DNA from: Streptomyces changanensis
GTDB taxonomy: Bacteria > Actinomycetota > Actinomycetes > Streptomycetales > Streptomycetaceae
Direction: 5' to 3'
Assembly: GCF_024600715.1 (NCBI RefSeq)
Contig: NZ_CP102332.1
Coordinates: 3,348,001-3,412,000 of the forward strand
Length of the DNA stretch: 64,000 nt
Shown here: one piece after another, positions 31,101 to 40,349 of the stretch
How positions within the stretch are numbered: the stretch's first letter is position 1
How the letters are laid out: each line of letters opens with the position of its first letter
Made by a program: the position numbers and the translations under genes
The notes under the pieces: model-generated
Databases searched by the model: none
The model's input: the letters and a program-made list of their open reading frames with translations, nothing else
Told to the model about the DNA's origin: nothing

Positions 31101-33845
31101 ATGAGCGAGCACCGTCGTAAACCGCCGCAGCCGCAGGGTGGCGGCCGCGCCGCGGCCCGGCGCGCTGCCCAGCAGCCCGGCCGCCGGCCGGCGCGGGATG
31201 TCAGTACAGGATCCCCTTCCGACTCGTACGGCGAGGGCCAGCCCTATGGCGGGCGCGCCGAGGCGCGGCGGGCTGCCCAGCGCGGCGGCCGCCGCCGCGG
31301 CGCCGACGGCGCCGGCGGGTCGGGGGGCCATGGCGGAGGCCGCCGCGGTACCGGCGGCGGGGGGTACGCGGGCGGCGGCCGCGGGGGCGGGCGCCCAGGC
31401 CGGAAGCGGCTGATCGACTACCCGCGGCACGACCGGTACGGCTGGCGCCGCTGGGTGCCGTCCTGGAAGCTCGCGGCGGGTCTGTGCGCCGGCTTCCTCG
31501 TCATGCTCACGGGCGGGGCCACGCTCGCGTACGCGATGGTGGAGCTGCCGGACCCGGACAAGGCCGCGACGGCGCAGAACAACGTCTACTACTGGTCGGA
31601 CGGCTCGCAGATGGCCGCCACCGGTGGTGAGGTCAACCGGCAGATCATCGGGTACGGCGACATCCCCGAAGCGATGCAGGACGCCGTGGTCTCCGCCGAG
31701 AACAAGACGTTCTGGACGGACTCCGGCGTCGACCCGATGGGCATCGGCCGCGCCCTGTTCAACATGGCGACGGGCGGCGAGACCCAGGGTGGCTCGACCA
31801 TCACCCAGCAGTACGTCAAGAACAACCGCCTGAACAACCAGTCGCAGACGCTGGACCGGAAGTTCAAGGAGCTCTTCATCTCCATCCGGGTCAACACCGA
31901 GTTGACCAAGAAGGAGATCATGGCGGGCTACCTGAACACCTCGTACTTCGGGCGGGGCGCCTACGGCATCCAGGCGGCAGCGCGCACGTACTTCGGCAAG
32001 GACGCCAACAAGCTGACCACGGAGCAGTGCGCGTTCCTTGCCTCCCTGCTCAAGGGCTCCACCTACTACGACCCGGCCGGCTCCCCCGAGATCGACCCCA
32101 AGGCGACCGCCGCGGCCAACACCGAGCGGGCGACGAAGCGCTGGAGCTGGATCCTCGACGAGATGGTGAAGGACGGGAAGCTGGACGCCGGCACGCGCGC
32201 GACGCTCACGTTCCCCGAGGTCAACCAGCCGCAGAAGCAGGCGAAGCTCGGCGGACAGGTCGGCTACCTGGTGGACCTGGCCAAGGCGTACTTCATCAAC
32301 AACAACGAAGAGGGCATCACCGCCGAGGACCTCGCCACGGGCGGCTACGAGATCAAGACGACCTTCGAGAAGAAGAGGGTCGACGCCCTGGAGAAGGCCG
32401 TCAAGAAGACGTACGCCGAGCACATCGACCCGGAGGCACGCCCGAAGACGGACACGCACGTCCAGTTCGGCGGCGCCTCCGTCAATCCGTCGACGGGTGC
32501 GATCGTCGCCATCTACGGCGGCACCGACGCGACGAAGCACTTCACCAACAACGCCGACCAGACCGGTGCCCAGGTCGGTTCGACGTTCAAGCCGTTCGTG
32601 CTCGCGGCCGGCATGGAGCACGGCGTTCGCAACCCCAACAAGGGTGAGAACCAGGGTCCCGAGGACCGCACGAAGATCGACCCGGACACGGCGATCTACA
32701 ACGGCGCCAACAAGCTGAAGATCCGCAACTACGATGGCAGCACCTGGCGGGACGAGAACGACAACGAGTGGCTGCAGGTCAACGACAACGACGAGAGCTA
32801 CCCGGACATCAACCTCCGCGAGGCGATGATCCACTCGGCCAACTCTCCGTTCGTCCAGCTCGGCATGGACATCGGCATCGAGCAGGTCAGGGAGACGGCC
32901 ATCTCCGCCGGCCTCCTGAAGAGCAGCCTCGCCCAGGGCAACGTGCCGTCGTTCTCCATCGGCATCTCCGACCCCAGCGCCATCCGGATGGCGGCCGCCT
33001 ACGCGACGTTCGCCGCCAACGGTGAGCAGCGCGACCCGTTCTCCGTGACCGAGGTGAAGCGGAACGGCGTCGTGGTCTACCGCCACGAGGACAAGGCCAA
33101 GCGCGCGTTCTCGACCGCGATCAGCAGCAACATCACCGACGTGCTCGTCGACGTCGTGGAGAAGGGCACCGGCAAGAAGGCCCGCCTCCCCGACCGCACC
33201 GCGGCCGGCAAGACCGGTACCACCGACGGCAACAAGTCCGCCTGGTTCGTCGGCTACACTCCGCAGCTCGCGACGGCGATCGACATGTACCGCCTCGACG
33301 ACAACGCCGCCAACAAGAACCGCAAGTTCGAGGAGATGTTCGGCACGGGCGGCCGTGAGAAGGTCCACGGTTCGTCCTTCCCGTCCGAGATCTGGAAGGC
33401 GTACATGACCGAGGCGCACAAGGGCCTGCCGGCGAAGCGGTTCCCCGCGCCCGAGGACCTGGACGCCGGGCCCGTGTACGGCGGTGGCGCGAAGACCCCC
33501 AAGCCGTCCCCGAGCGTGGAACCCTCGACGTCCCCCTCCCCGTCGATGTCCCCGTCGCCATCCCCGTCCCCGTCGGTCCGTCCCTCGCAGTCGAAGCCGG
33601 GGAAGCCCGAGGAGACCTGTGACCCGTTCGACTGGGATTGCGGGACGGAGAACGGTGGCACCGACGCCGGGACCACCGACGGGACCGACTCGGGCGGAAC
33701 GGTCGACGGTGGCAACACCACCGACGGCGGGGCCACCGAAGGCGGCGAGAGCAGTGAACCGCCGACGACCGGCGGCAACGCCGCCACCGGAGGCAACGGC
33801 AACGGCAACGGGAGCGGAGGCTGGTTCGGCGGAACAGGCGGCTAG
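31101..33845 (+). CDS. Class A penicillin-binding protein
   Basis: A bifunctional peptidoglycan synthase of 914 residues. The cytoplasmic N terminus (1-120) is Arg/Gly/Gln-rich, followed by one membrane segment (123-146). The GT51 glycosyltransferase domain has the catalytic Glu200 in VVSAENKTFW and TQGGSTITQQ (228-237). The transpeptidase domain has SxxK as STFK (Ser494), SxN as HSANSP, and KTGT in AAGKTGTTDGNKSAWF. The tail is an extended Pro/Ser stretch and a Gly/Thr/Asn-rich stretch with a CDPFDWDCG cysteine pair. The ATG at 31101 follows GAGGAG; an upstream GTG would add 35 residues. Confidence 0.95.
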   Translation: MSEHRRKPPQPQGGGRAAARRAAQQPGRRPARDVSTGSPSDSYGEGQPYGGRAEARRAAQRGGRRRGADGAGGSGGHGGGRRGTGGGGYAGGGRGGGRPGRKRLIDYPRHDRYGWRRWVPSWKLAAGLCAGFLVMLTGGATLAYAMVELPDPDKAATAQNNVYYWSDGSQMAATGGEVNRQIIGYGDIPEAMQDAVVSAENKTFWTDSGVDPMGIGRALFNMATGGETQGGSTITQQYVKNNRLNNQSQTLDRKFKELFISIRVNTELTKKEIMAGYLNTSYFGRGAYGIQAAARTYFGKDANKLTTEQCAFLASLLKGSTYYDPAGSPEIDPKATAAANTERATKRWSWILDEMVKDGKLDAGTRATLTFPEVNQPQKQAKLGGQVGYLVDLAKAYFINNNEEGITAEDLATGGYEIKTTFEKKRVDALEKAVKKTYAEHIDPEARPKTDTHVQFGGASVNPSTGAIVAIYGGTDATKHFTNNADQTGAQVGSTFKPFVLAAGMEHGVRNPNKGENQGPEDRTKIDPDTAIYNGANKLKIRNYDGSTWRDENDNEWLQVNDNDESYPDINLREAMIHSANSPFVQLGMDIGIEQVRETAISAGLLKSSLAQGNVPSFSIGISDPSAIRMAAAYATFAANGEQRDPFSVTEVKRNGVVVYRHEDKAKRAFSTAISSNITDVLVDVVEKGTGKKARLPDRTAAGKTGTTDGNKSAWFVGYTPQLATAIDMYRLDDNAANKNRKFEEMFGTGGREKVHGSSFPSEIWKAYMTEAHKGLPAKRFPAPEDLDAGPVYGGGAKTPKPSPSVEPSTSPSPSMSPSPSPSPSVRPSQSKPGKPEETCDPFDWDCGTENGGTDAGTTDGTDSGGTVDGGNTTDGGATEGGESSEPPTTGGNAATGGNGNGNGSGGWFGGTGG

Positions 33846-33912
33846 CGCCCTCCTCCCCGGCCCCCTCCCCCGGTCGTCCGGCCACCCGCCGGACGGCCGG
33901 ACGGACTCCCCA

Positions 33913-33970
33913 CGAGGGCCGTCGCACCCCGTACGCCACACCGCGCGTACACCGGGTGCGGCGGCCCTCG
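33913..33970 (+). terminator. Terminator after the PBP gene
   Basis: A 17-bp inverted repeat, CGAGGGCCGTCGCACCC (33913-33929) and its near-complement (33954-33970), with a 24-base loop that can itself fold. A second small hairpin, CGTCCGGC, lies at 33875-33895. The downstream arm ends 26 bp before the GT87 start, so the promoter of that gene must lie within or beside it. Confidence 0.65.
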
Positions 33971-33996
33971 CCGCGTTCCCGGTGGGATACGGCAGG

Positions 33997-35502
33997 ATGT
34001 CCCGCATGCCGAGCCCAGAGAAGACGAGCGTCCCCCACGACCGGCGGTCCGTCGTGTGCCCCACGCGCCGGGACGAGGTCGCCGCCGCGGGCAGCGAGCT
34101 GATCGGCGGCCCCGTCGGCCGCCGCGCCCGGCTCGGCACCGTCGACCTCACGCCCGTGCGGGTCGTCGCGCTGGTGGCGATCGGCATGTTCGCGCTCGGC
34201 ATGGTGCAGAAGCTGCCCTGCTACAACTGGGCCTGGTTCCGCGGCGCAGCCTCGCAGTACACGCACGCCTGCTACTCCGACATCCCGCACCTGTTCGTCG
34301 GCCGCGGGTTCTCCGACGGTCTGATCCCGTACTTCGACCGGTTCCCCGGGGACATGCAGTACCTGGAGTACCCGGTCCTCACGGGGCTCTTCATGCAGGT
34401 CGCCGCGTGGCTCACGCCGGGTGGGGGAGACCTCCAGTACCGGGAGCAGATGTACTGGATGGTCAACGCGGGCATGCTGCTCGTCTGCGCCGCGGTGATC
34501 GCGGTGTGCGTCGCCCGTACGCACCGGCGTCGCCCCTGGGACGCCCTTCTGGTCGCCCTGGCTCCGGCCTTCGCGCTGAACGCCACGATCAACTGGGACC
34601 TGCTCGCCATCGCCCTCACCGCCGCCGCGGTGCTCATGTGGAGCCGGGGTCGCGCCCTCGCCTTCGGCGTGCTCCTGGGCCTCGCCACGGCCGCCAAGCT
34701 GTACCCGTTCCTGCTCCTCGGACCGCTCCTCGTGCTCTGCTGGCGGGCCGGGAAGTGGCGGCCCTTCGCCGTGGCCCTGCTGGGCTCCGCCGGTGCCTGG
34801 CTCGCGGTGAACCTGCCCGTGATGCTGCTGGCCCCGGAGGGCTGGAAGAAGTTCTACGTCTTCAGCCAGGAGAGGAACATCGACTTCGGTTCCTTCTGGC
34901 TGGTGCTCACCCAGCGCGCGGACCTCGACCTGCAGATCGAGACGGTCAACACGACGGCGAGCGTGCTCATGCTGCTGGTGTGCGCCGGGATCGCCGCGCT
35001 GGCGCTCACCGCGCCCCGCCGCCCCCGCTTTGCCCAGCTGGCGTTCCTGGTGGTGGCCGCCTTCATCCTGACCAACAAGGTCTACTCGCCCCAGTACGTG
35101 CTGTGGCTGATCCCGCTCGCCGCCCTGGCCCGGCCTCGGTGGCGGAGCTTCCTGGTGTGGCAGGCGTGCGAGGTGGCGTACTTCCTCGGGATCTGGATGT
35201 ACCTCGTGTACGTCACCACCGACAGCAAGCAGGGGCTCCCGCCGGACGGCTACCACTTCGCCATCGTGCTGCACCTCGTCGGGACGCTGTACCTGTGCGC
35301 CCTGGTCGTTCGCGACGTTCTGCGCCCCGAACTGGACGCGGTCCGGCAGGACGGCTCCGACGATCCCTCCGGAGGGGTCCTGGACGGCGCTCCGGACGTC
35401 TTCGTCGTCGGGAGCGCGGCGCGGACGCGGCGTGCGGAGGGTCAGGAGCCGGCCCCTATGGACGGGGAACACCCGGGCGTTGTTTCACGTGAAACGGCGT
35501 GA
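33997..35502 (+). CDS. GT87-family polyprenol-linked mannosyltransferase-like protein
   Basis: An integral membrane protein of about 501 residues with 10 to 12 membrane segments, of the DUF2029/GT87 type (relatives of mycobacterial PimE and ArnT-like enzymes). An aspartate-containing outer loop reads DGLIPYFDRFPGDMQYLEYP, where GT-C enzymes keep their catalytic acid. TAAKLYPFLLLGPLL is also typical. The start could be 33997 or the ATG at 34006. The acidic C-terminal tail ends in VSRETA, which is the reading of a parS site. The acceptor is unknown. Confidence 0.82.
   Translation: MSRMPSPEKTSVPHDRRSVVCPTRRDEVAAAGSELIGGPVGRRARLGTVDLTPVRVVALVAIGMFALGMVQKLPCYNWAWFRGAASQYTHACYSDIPHLFVGRGFSDGLIPYFDRFPGDMQYLEYPVLTGLFMQVAAWLTPGGGDLQYREQMYWMVNAGMLLVCAAVIAVCVARTHRRRPWDALLVALAPAFALNATINWDLLAIALTAAAVLMWSRGRALAFGVLLGLATAAKLYPFLLLGPLLVLCWRAGKWRPFAVALLGSAGAWLAVNLPVMLLAPEGWKKFYVFSQERNIDFGSFWLVLTQRADLDLQIETVNTTASVLMLLVCAGIAALALTAPRRPRFAQLAFLVVAAFILTNKVYSPQYVLWLIPLAALARPRWRSFLVWQACEVAYFLGIWMYLVYVTTDSKQGLPPDGYHFAIVLHLVGTLYLCALVVRDVLRPELDAVRQDGSDDPSGGVLDGAPDVFVVGSAARTRRAEGQEPAPMDGEHPGVVSRETA
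35482..35495. promoter_or_regulatory. parS site in the last codons of the GT87 gene
   Basis: Perfect GTTTCACGTGAAAC covering the final codons of the GT87 gene, 3 bp before the terminator. Confidence 0.95.
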
Positions 35503-35534
35503 AGGGCCGCACCCGTCGGGGTGCGACCCTTCAC
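35499..35534. terminator. Bidirectional terminator
   Basis: GTGAAGGGCCGCACCC pairs with GGGTGCGACCCTTCAC around a GTCG loop; one mismatch in 16 bp. It serves the convergent GT87 and racemase genes. The core is nearly the same as the terminator at 40223-40258. Confidence 0.85.
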
Positions 35535-35559
35535 ACGGCCAGGGGCCCGGCGACGCGTC

Positions 35560-36591
35560 CTAGCGGTCGACGATCCGGTCGTACTGCGTGGTGGTGTGCC
35601 GCAGGTGCGCGACCAGCTCGTCGCCGACCTGCGGCTCCTGGGCGTCCGACGGGACGAAGAGGATGGACACCTGCATGTGCGGGGGTTCCGCGAACCAGCG
35701 CTGCTTGCCCGCCCACACGAAGGGCGAGAGGTTCCGGTTGACCGTCGCGAGACCGGCCCGCGCCACGCCCTTGGCGCGCGGCATCACGCCGTGCATGGCC
35801 TTCGGAGCTTCCAGGCCGACGCCGTGCGAGGTGCCGCCGGCGACGACGACCAGCCAGCCGTCGGACGCGGCGCGCTGCTGCCGGTAGCCGAAGCGGTCGC
35901 CCTTCGACACACGGGTGACGTCGAGGACCGCACCCCGGTACTCCGTCGCCTCGTGGTCGCCGAGCCACAGCCGCGTACCGATGCGGGCGCGGAACCGGGT
36001 CTGCGGGAACTGCTGCTGGAGGCGCGCCAGTTCCTCGGCCCGCAGATGGCTCACGAACATGGAGTGGAGCGGCAGCCGGGCGGCGCGCAGCCGGTCCATC
36101 CAGCCGATGACCTCCTCGACGGCGTCGGAGCCGTCGGTGCGGTCCAGCGGGAGGTGGAGGGCGAACCCCTCCAGGCGCACGTCCTCGATCGCGGAGTGGA
36201 GCTGGGCCAGCTCGTGCTCGTGGACGCCGTGCCGCTTCATCGAGCTCATGCACTCGATGACGACCCGCGCCCCCACGAGGGCGTGCACGCCGTCCACGGA
36301 CGACACGGAGCGGATGACGCGGTCCGGGAGCGGGACCGGCTCCTCGCCCCGGCGGAACGGCGTCAGGACGAGCAGGTCGCCACCGAACCAGTCCTTCATG
36401 CGGGCGGCCTCGTAGGTGGTGCCGACGGCGAGCATGTCGGCGCCGAAGCGGTTGACCTCCTCGGCGAGGCGCTCGTGGCCGAACCCGTATCCGTTGCCCT
36501 TGCAGACCGGGATGATCCCCGGGAACTGGTCGATCACGGACTTCTGGTGCGCCCGCCAGCGAGCGGTGTCGACGTACAGGGAGAGCGCCAT
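35560..36591 (-). CDS. Alanine racemase-like PLP protein
   Basis: A 343-residue fold-type III PLP protein. The N-terminal barrel carries the PLP lysine in PVCKGNGYGFGH (Lys31). Later landmarks are SHLRAEELARLQQQFP, IGTRLWLGDHEA and the C-terminal beta domain. It is shorter than and divergent from housekeeping alanine racemase, so it may be a paralogue with another amino acid or a structural role. It stands next to femX in Streptomyces, which points to cell-wall amino acid supply. The gap to femX is 81 bp on the same strand. Confidence 0.82.
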   Translation of the reverse strand: MALSLYVDTARWRAHQKSVIDQFPGIIPVCKGNGYGFGHERLAEEVNRFGADMLAVGTTYEAARMKDWFGGDLLVLTPFRRGEEPVPLPDRVIRSVSSVDGVHALVGARVVIECMSSMKRHGVHEHELAQLHSAIEDVRLEGFALHLPLDRTDGSDAVEEVIGWMDRLRAARLPLHSMFVSHLRAEELARLQQQFPQTRFRARIGTRLWLGDHEATEYRGAVLDVTRVSKGDRFGYRQQRAASDGWLVVVAGGTSHGVGLEAPKAMHGVMPRAKGVARAGLATVNRNLSPFVWAGKQRWFAEPPHMQVSILFVPSDAQEPQVGDELVAHLRHTTTQYDRIVDR

Positions 36592-36672
36592 GGACGGTCC
36601 GGACCCTTTCTGTGGGCGTGGGGGTGTCGGGTGTGACGGGTGGTACGGGACGTGTGCGAGCGTACGGGTGCC

Positions 36673-37791
36673 TCAGCGGCGGGACATGTACATGTCCAGC
36701 GCCTTGTGCAGCAGCTTGTTGAGCGGGAAGTCCCACTCGCCGATGTACTCGACGGCCTCGCCGCCCGTACCCACCTTGAACTGGATCAGGCCGAAGAGGT
36801 GGTCGGTCTCGTCCAGGGAGTCCGAAATGCCGCGCAGGTCGTACACGGTCGCGCCCATGGCGTAGGCGTCGCGCAGCATGCGCCACTGCATCGCGTTCGA
36901 GGGGCGGAACTCGCGGCCGACGTTGTCCGAAGCGCCGTAGGAGTACCAGACGTGGCCACCGACGACGAGCATCGTCGCCGCGGAGAGGTTCACGCCGTTG
37001 TGCCGCGCGAAGTACAGCCGCATGCGGTTGGGGTCCTCGTTGTTGAGGACGGTCCACATGCGCTGGAAGTAGGACAGCGGGCGCGGCCGGAAACGGTCGC
37101 GAACGGCCGTGATCTCGTACAGCCGCTGCCACTCGGCGAGGTCCTCGTAGCCACCCTGGACGACCTCGACACCGGCCTTCTCGGCCTTCTTGATGTTCCG
37201 CCGCCACAGCTGGTTGAAGCCCTTGAGGACGTCGTCCAGCGACCGGTTGGCGAGCGGGACCTGGAAGACGTAGCGGGGCTGCACGTCACCGAAGCCGGCG
37301 CCGCCGTCCTCGCCCTGCTGCCAGCCCATCTTGCGCAACCGGTCCGACACCTCGAAGGCGCGGGGCTCGATGTGCGTGGCCTCGATGTCCCGCAGGCGCT
37401 TCACCTCGGGGTCCTGGATGCCCGACTTGATCGCCGGCGCGTCCCAGCGGCGGATGACCACGGGCGGGCCCATCTTGACCGAGAACGCACCCTGGTTCTT
37501 GAGGTGCTGGAGCATCGGCTGGAGCCAGTCGTCCAGGTTGGGCGCGTACCAGTTGATGACCGGGCCCTCGGGCAGGTAGGCCAGGTACCGCTTGATCTTG
37601 GGGAGCTGGCGGTACAGGACCAGTCCCGCACCGACCAGCTGCCCGTCCTTGTCGAACCAGCCCAGGTTCTCCGAGCGCCATTCGGTCTTCACGTCGGCCC
37701 ACGCCGGAACCTGGCAGTGACTCGCCGCCGGAAGGCTCTGGATGTACGCCAGATGCTGCTCTCGGCTGATGGTCCTCAGGGTCAGGCTCAT
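36673..37791 (-). CDS. femX: FemX-type peptidoglycan bridge aminoacyltransferase
   Basis: Transfers the first bridge residue (Gly in Streptomyces) from aminoacyl-tRNA to the stem peptide of lipid II. The 372 residues form two GNAT-like halves: N-terminal HCQVPAWADVKTEWRSENLGW and RYLAYLPEGPVINWYAPN, then FNQLWRRNIKKAEKAGVEV and DLRGISDSLDETDHLFGLIQFK near the C terminus, all typical of FemAB proteins. The ATG at 37791 starts at the conserved MSLTLRTISREQHL. The S. coelicolor femX equivalent is reported to be essential. Confidence 0.93.
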   Translation of the reverse strand: MSLTLRTISREQHLAYIQSLPAASHCQVPAWADVKTEWRSENLGWFDKDGQLVGAGLVLYRQLPKIKRYLAYLPEGPVINWYAPNLDDWLQPMLQHLKNQGAFSVKMGPPVVIRRWDAPAIKSGIQDPEVKRLRDIEATHIEPRAFEVSDRLRKMGWQQGEDGGAGFGDVQPRYVFQVPLANRSLDDVLKGFNQLWRRNIKKAEKAGVEVVQGGYEDLAEWQRLYEITAVRDRFRPRPLSYFQRMWTVLNNEDPNRMRLYFARHNGVNLSAATMLVVGGHVWYSYGASDNVGREFRPSNAMQWRMLRDAYAMGATVYDLRGISDSLDETDHLFGLIQFKVGTGGEAVEYIGEWDFPLNKLLHKALDMYMSRR

Positions 37792-37901
37792 GCGGGGCGC
37801 TCCTCGGCAGGTATGTCCCCCATCGGTACAGGGGTTCCAGCTCTCGCGCCGAAGCCTACTGGCACGGAGGAGCGCCCCGACTGGCCGTACTGCGCGAGGG
37901 G

Positions 37902-38216
37902 CTAGCCGAGCAGGCCGCCGAACAGACCACCGCGGGCCATCCCGAGGAAGAAGCCGACCGCCGAGGCGCCCAGGCCCACGATCAGGAAGGTGCGCTCCCG
38001 CGTGGTCACCGAGACGAACTGGCCGTACGCGCCCGTGACGATGCCCACGAGACCCGCCCACGAGCTGAGCAGGTGGAGGCCGTGGAACTGCGCGGTGATG
38101 AAGGCGAGCGCGCCCAGGACCAGGGTCACGGCCATCAGCGTGTCCTGGAGGGGATGGGGCTTGCCGTCCGTGGCGAAGAGGGACGAGGACGGATGACGGT
38201 GGAACACCTGAGCCAT
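37902..38216 (-). CDS. Small membrane protein
   Basis: A 104-residue protein with three probable membrane segments (around residues 27-46, 50-68 and 76-98, the last Gly-rich with GGLFGGLLG at the end). The ATG at 38216 follows a full AGGAGG ribosome site. It is conserved between femX and rpsF in Streptomyces. The function is unknown. Confidence 0.85.
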   Translation of the reverse strand: MAQVFHRHPSSSLFATDGKPHPLQDTLMAVTLVLGALAFITAQFHGLHLLSSWAGLVGIVTGAYGQFVSVTTRERTFLIVGLGASAVGFFLGMARGGLFGGLLG

Positions 38217-38303
38217 GAGGCACCTCCTGGCTTGCCGGAAGGCGGCGCACTGTAGCGCCGCCCGCACCCGATGTGTCCAGATTGCGGCCTCCGGCCACCG
38301 GAT

Positions 38304-38333
38304 TTCAACCGGAAGCCTCGATGCAGGTACTCT
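38304..38333 (+). promoter_or_regulatory. Possible rpsF operon promoter
   Basis: TTCAAC (38304-38309) and TACTCT (38328-38333), 18 bp apart, in the 297-bp gap between the divergent small membrane protein gene and rpsF. The leader of about 175 bases that would result could hold an S6:S18 autoregulatory structure, but I cannot show one. AAAGGAGG precedes rpsF. Confidence 0.4.
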
Positions 38334-38513
38334 GTACGGTCTGCACCGGTGTCTGCCCATGCCCGGAAACGGGTGGGGCGGCGGCCGCACTGTGGTCGGC
38401 TCACCGCCGGCCCGTGGCCGTTGTCAGTGGGCCCCGATACCGTTGCGTACGCATCACGACCCTCCTGCCACGGAACGACCGTGGCCGCTGAGTCCAAAGG
38501 AGGTGGGTTCCAC

Positions 38514-38804
38514 ATGCGTCACTACGAGGTGATGGTCATCCTCGACCCCGATCTCGAGGAGCGCGCTGTCTCCCCGCTGATCGAGAACTTCCTCTCCGTC
38601 GTCCGTGAGGGCAACGGAAAGGTCGAGAAGGTCGACACCTGGGGCCGTCGTCGTCTCGCTTACGAGATCAAGAAGAAGCCCGAGGGCATCTACTCGGTCA
38701 TCGACCTGCAGGCCGAGCCTGCGGTCGTCAAGGAGCTCGACCGCCAGATGAACCTGAACGAGTCGGTCCTCCGGACCAAGGTCCTCCGCCCCGAGATCCA
38801 CTGA
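38514..38804 (+). CDS. rpsF: 30S ribosomal protein S6
   Basis: A 96-residue protein starting [20 protein letters not shown], with the S6 pattern [20 protein letters not shown] and ending [11 protein letters not shown]. The ATG follows AAAGGAGGTGGG. It is the first gene of the conserved rpsF-ssb-rpsR-rplI operon. Confidence 0.97.
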   Translation: MRHYEVMVILDPDLEERAVSPLIENFLSVVREGNGKVEKVDTWGRRRLAYEIKKKPEGIYSVIDLQAEPAVVKELDRQMNLNESVLRTKVLRPEIH

Positions 38805-38875
38805 GCCTCCGGCTCACGGTCATCGGGTCCGAGTAGCAGCAAGCAGCCAGAAGCAATCCCGCCGAGAGGTTCCCC

Positions 38876-39451
38876 ATGGCAGGCGAGACCGTCATCACGG
38901 TCGTCGGCAATCTTGTCGACGACCCCGAGCTGCGCTTCACCCCGTCCGGTGCGGCGGTCGCGAAGTTCCGCGTCGCGTCCACTCCCCGCACCTTCGATCG
39001 CCAGACCAACGAGTGGAAGGACGGCGAGAGCCTGTTCCTGACGTGCTCGGTCTGGCGCCAGGCGGCGGAGAACGTCGCCGAGTCGCTCCAGCGGGGCATG
39101 CGCGTCATCGTGCAGGGCCGGCTGAAGCAGCGGTCCTACGAGGACCGCGAGGGCGTCAAGCGCACGGTCTTCGAACTGGACGTCGAGGAAGTCGGCCCCA
39201 GCCTCAAGAACGCCACGGCCAAGGTCACCAAGACCACCGGTCGCGGCGGTCAGGGCGGGTTCGGCGGCGGCGGCCAGCAGGGCGGCCAGGGCGGCGGCAG
39301 CTGGAGCGGCGCCCCGGGCGGCCAGCAGGGCGGCGGCGCTCCCGGCGACGACCCCTGGGCCAGCAGCCCGCAGCCCGGCGGCCAGCAGGGCGGCCAGGGC
39401 GGCTGGGGCGGCGGTTCCGGCGGCGGCTACTCGGACGAGCCCCCCTTCTAG
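38876..39451 (+). CDS. ssb: Single-stranded DNA-binding protein
   Basis: A 191-residue SSB. The OB-fold covers about residues 1-115 ([40 protein letters not shown]). A long Gly/Gln-rich linker with GGQQGG repeats follows, and the acidic tip DEPPF binds partner proteins. The operon position next to S6 and S18 marks it as the essential replication SSB. Confidence 0.97.
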   Translation: MAGETVITVVGNLVDDPELRFTPSGAAVAKFRVASTPRTFDRQTNEWKDGESLFLTCSVWRQAAENVAESLQRGMRVIVQGRLKQRSYEDREGVKRTVFELDVEEVGPSLKNATAKVTKTTGRGGQGGFGGGGQQGGQGGGSWSGAPGGQQGGGAPGDDPWASSPQPGGQQGGQGGWGGGSGGGYSDEPPF

Positions 39452-39495
39452 GGGCGGGCTCGTACCCCACTTCTTGATCACACAGGAGAAACACC

Positions 39496-39732
39496 ATGGC
39501 GAAGCCGCCTGTGCGCAAGCCTAAGAAGAAGGTCTGCGCGTTCTGCAAGGACAAGACCGCGTACGTGGACTACAAGGACACGAACATGCTGCGGAAGTTC
39601 ATTTCCGACCGCGGCAAGATCCGTGCCCGCCGCGTGACCGGCAACTGCACGCAGCACCAGCGTGACGTCGCCACGGCCGTCAAGAACAGCCGTGAGATGG
39701 CGCTGCTGCCCTACACGTCCACCGCGCGATAA
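39496..39732 (+). CDS. rpsR: 30S ribosomal protein S18
   Basis: A 78-residue protein: [39 protein letters not shown] and the ending LLPYTSTAR. The CxxC pair (CAFC) and a later GNC show the zinc-binding C+ form of S18; many actinobacteria also carry a C- paralogue elsewhere. Confidence 0.97.
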   Translation: MAKPPVRKPKKKVCAFCKDKTAYVDYKDTNMLRKFISDRGKIRARRVTGNCTQHQRDVATAVKNSREMALLPYTSTAR

Positions 39733-39750
39733 GGGAAGGGTGACCGACTG

Positions 39751-40197
39751 ATGAAGATCATCCTTACCCACGAGGTCTCTGGCCTCGGTGCCGCCGGCGA
39801 CGTCGTCGACGTCAAGGACGGTTACGCTCGCAACTACCTGGTCCCGCGCGGTTTCGCGATCCGCTGGACCAAGGGTGGCGAGAAGGACGTGGCGCAGATC
39901 CGCCGCGCCCGCAAGATCCACGAGATCGCGACCATCGAGCAGGCCAACCAGATCAAGGCCCAGCTCGAGGCCGTCCAGGTGCGCCTGGCCGTTCGCTCCG
40001 GCGACGCCGGCCGCCTCTTCGGCTCCGTGACCCCGGCTGACATCGCCTCGGCGATCAAGTCCGCCGGTGGCCCGGAGGTCGACAAGCGCCGTGTCGAGCT
40101 CGGTTCGCCGATCAAGACCCTTGGCTCGCACAAGGTGTCGGTGCGCCTGCACCCCGAGGTCGCCGCGAACCTCGGTGTCGAGGTCGTCGCTGCCTGA
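39751..40197 (+). CDS. rplI: 50S ribosomal protein L9
   Basis: A 148-residue protein with the L9 N-terminal domain [20 protein letters not shown] and [14 protein letters not shown], a connecting helix, and a C-terminal domain with [17 protein letters not shown]. Last gene of the rpsF operon, followed by a strong terminator. Confidence 0.97.
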   Translation: MKIILTHEVSGLGAAGDVVDVKDGYARNYLVPRGFAIRWTKGGEKDVAQIRRARKIHEIATIEQANQIKAQLEAVQVRLAVRSGDAGRLFGSVTPADIASAIKSAGGPEVDKRRVELGSPIKTLGSHKVSVRLHPEVAANLGVEVVAA

Positions 40198-40222
40198 GCC
40201 CTGCCTGCGCAGAGCTGAGCAC

Positions 40223-40258
40223 GTGGAGGGCCGCACCCGTCAGGGTGCGGCCCTCCAC
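40223..40258. terminator. Terminator after rplI
   Basis: A perfect 16-bp inverted repeat, GTGGAGGGCCGCACCC and its complement, around GTCA. Strong and bidirectional, facing the convergent MATE gene. Confidence 0.9.
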
Positions 40259-40307
40259 CGCGTTCCAGGGGGCCCACCACCGTGTACCAGGGGTGGCCCA
40301 CCACCGT

Positions 40308-40321
40308 GTTCCACGTGAAAC
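40308..40321. promoter_or_regulatory. parS-like site, one mismatch
   Basis: GTTCCACGTGAAAC, one base from the perfect palindrome, 27 bp from the perfect site that follows. Confidence 0.7.
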
Positions 40322-40334
40322 GCGGTCGCGACCG

Positions 40335-40348
40335 GTTTCACGTGAAAC
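40335..40348. promoter_or_regulatory. parS site
   Basis: Perfect GTTTCACGTGAAAC ending 2 bp before the MATE stop codon, in a convergent gap. Confidence 0.95.
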
Positions 40349-40349
40349 A

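Noticed and set aside
38334..38513. S6:S18 autoregulatory leader upstream of rpsF
   Set aside because: Such leaders exist in other bacteria, but I could not find a convincing conserved hairpin and bulge here by eye.
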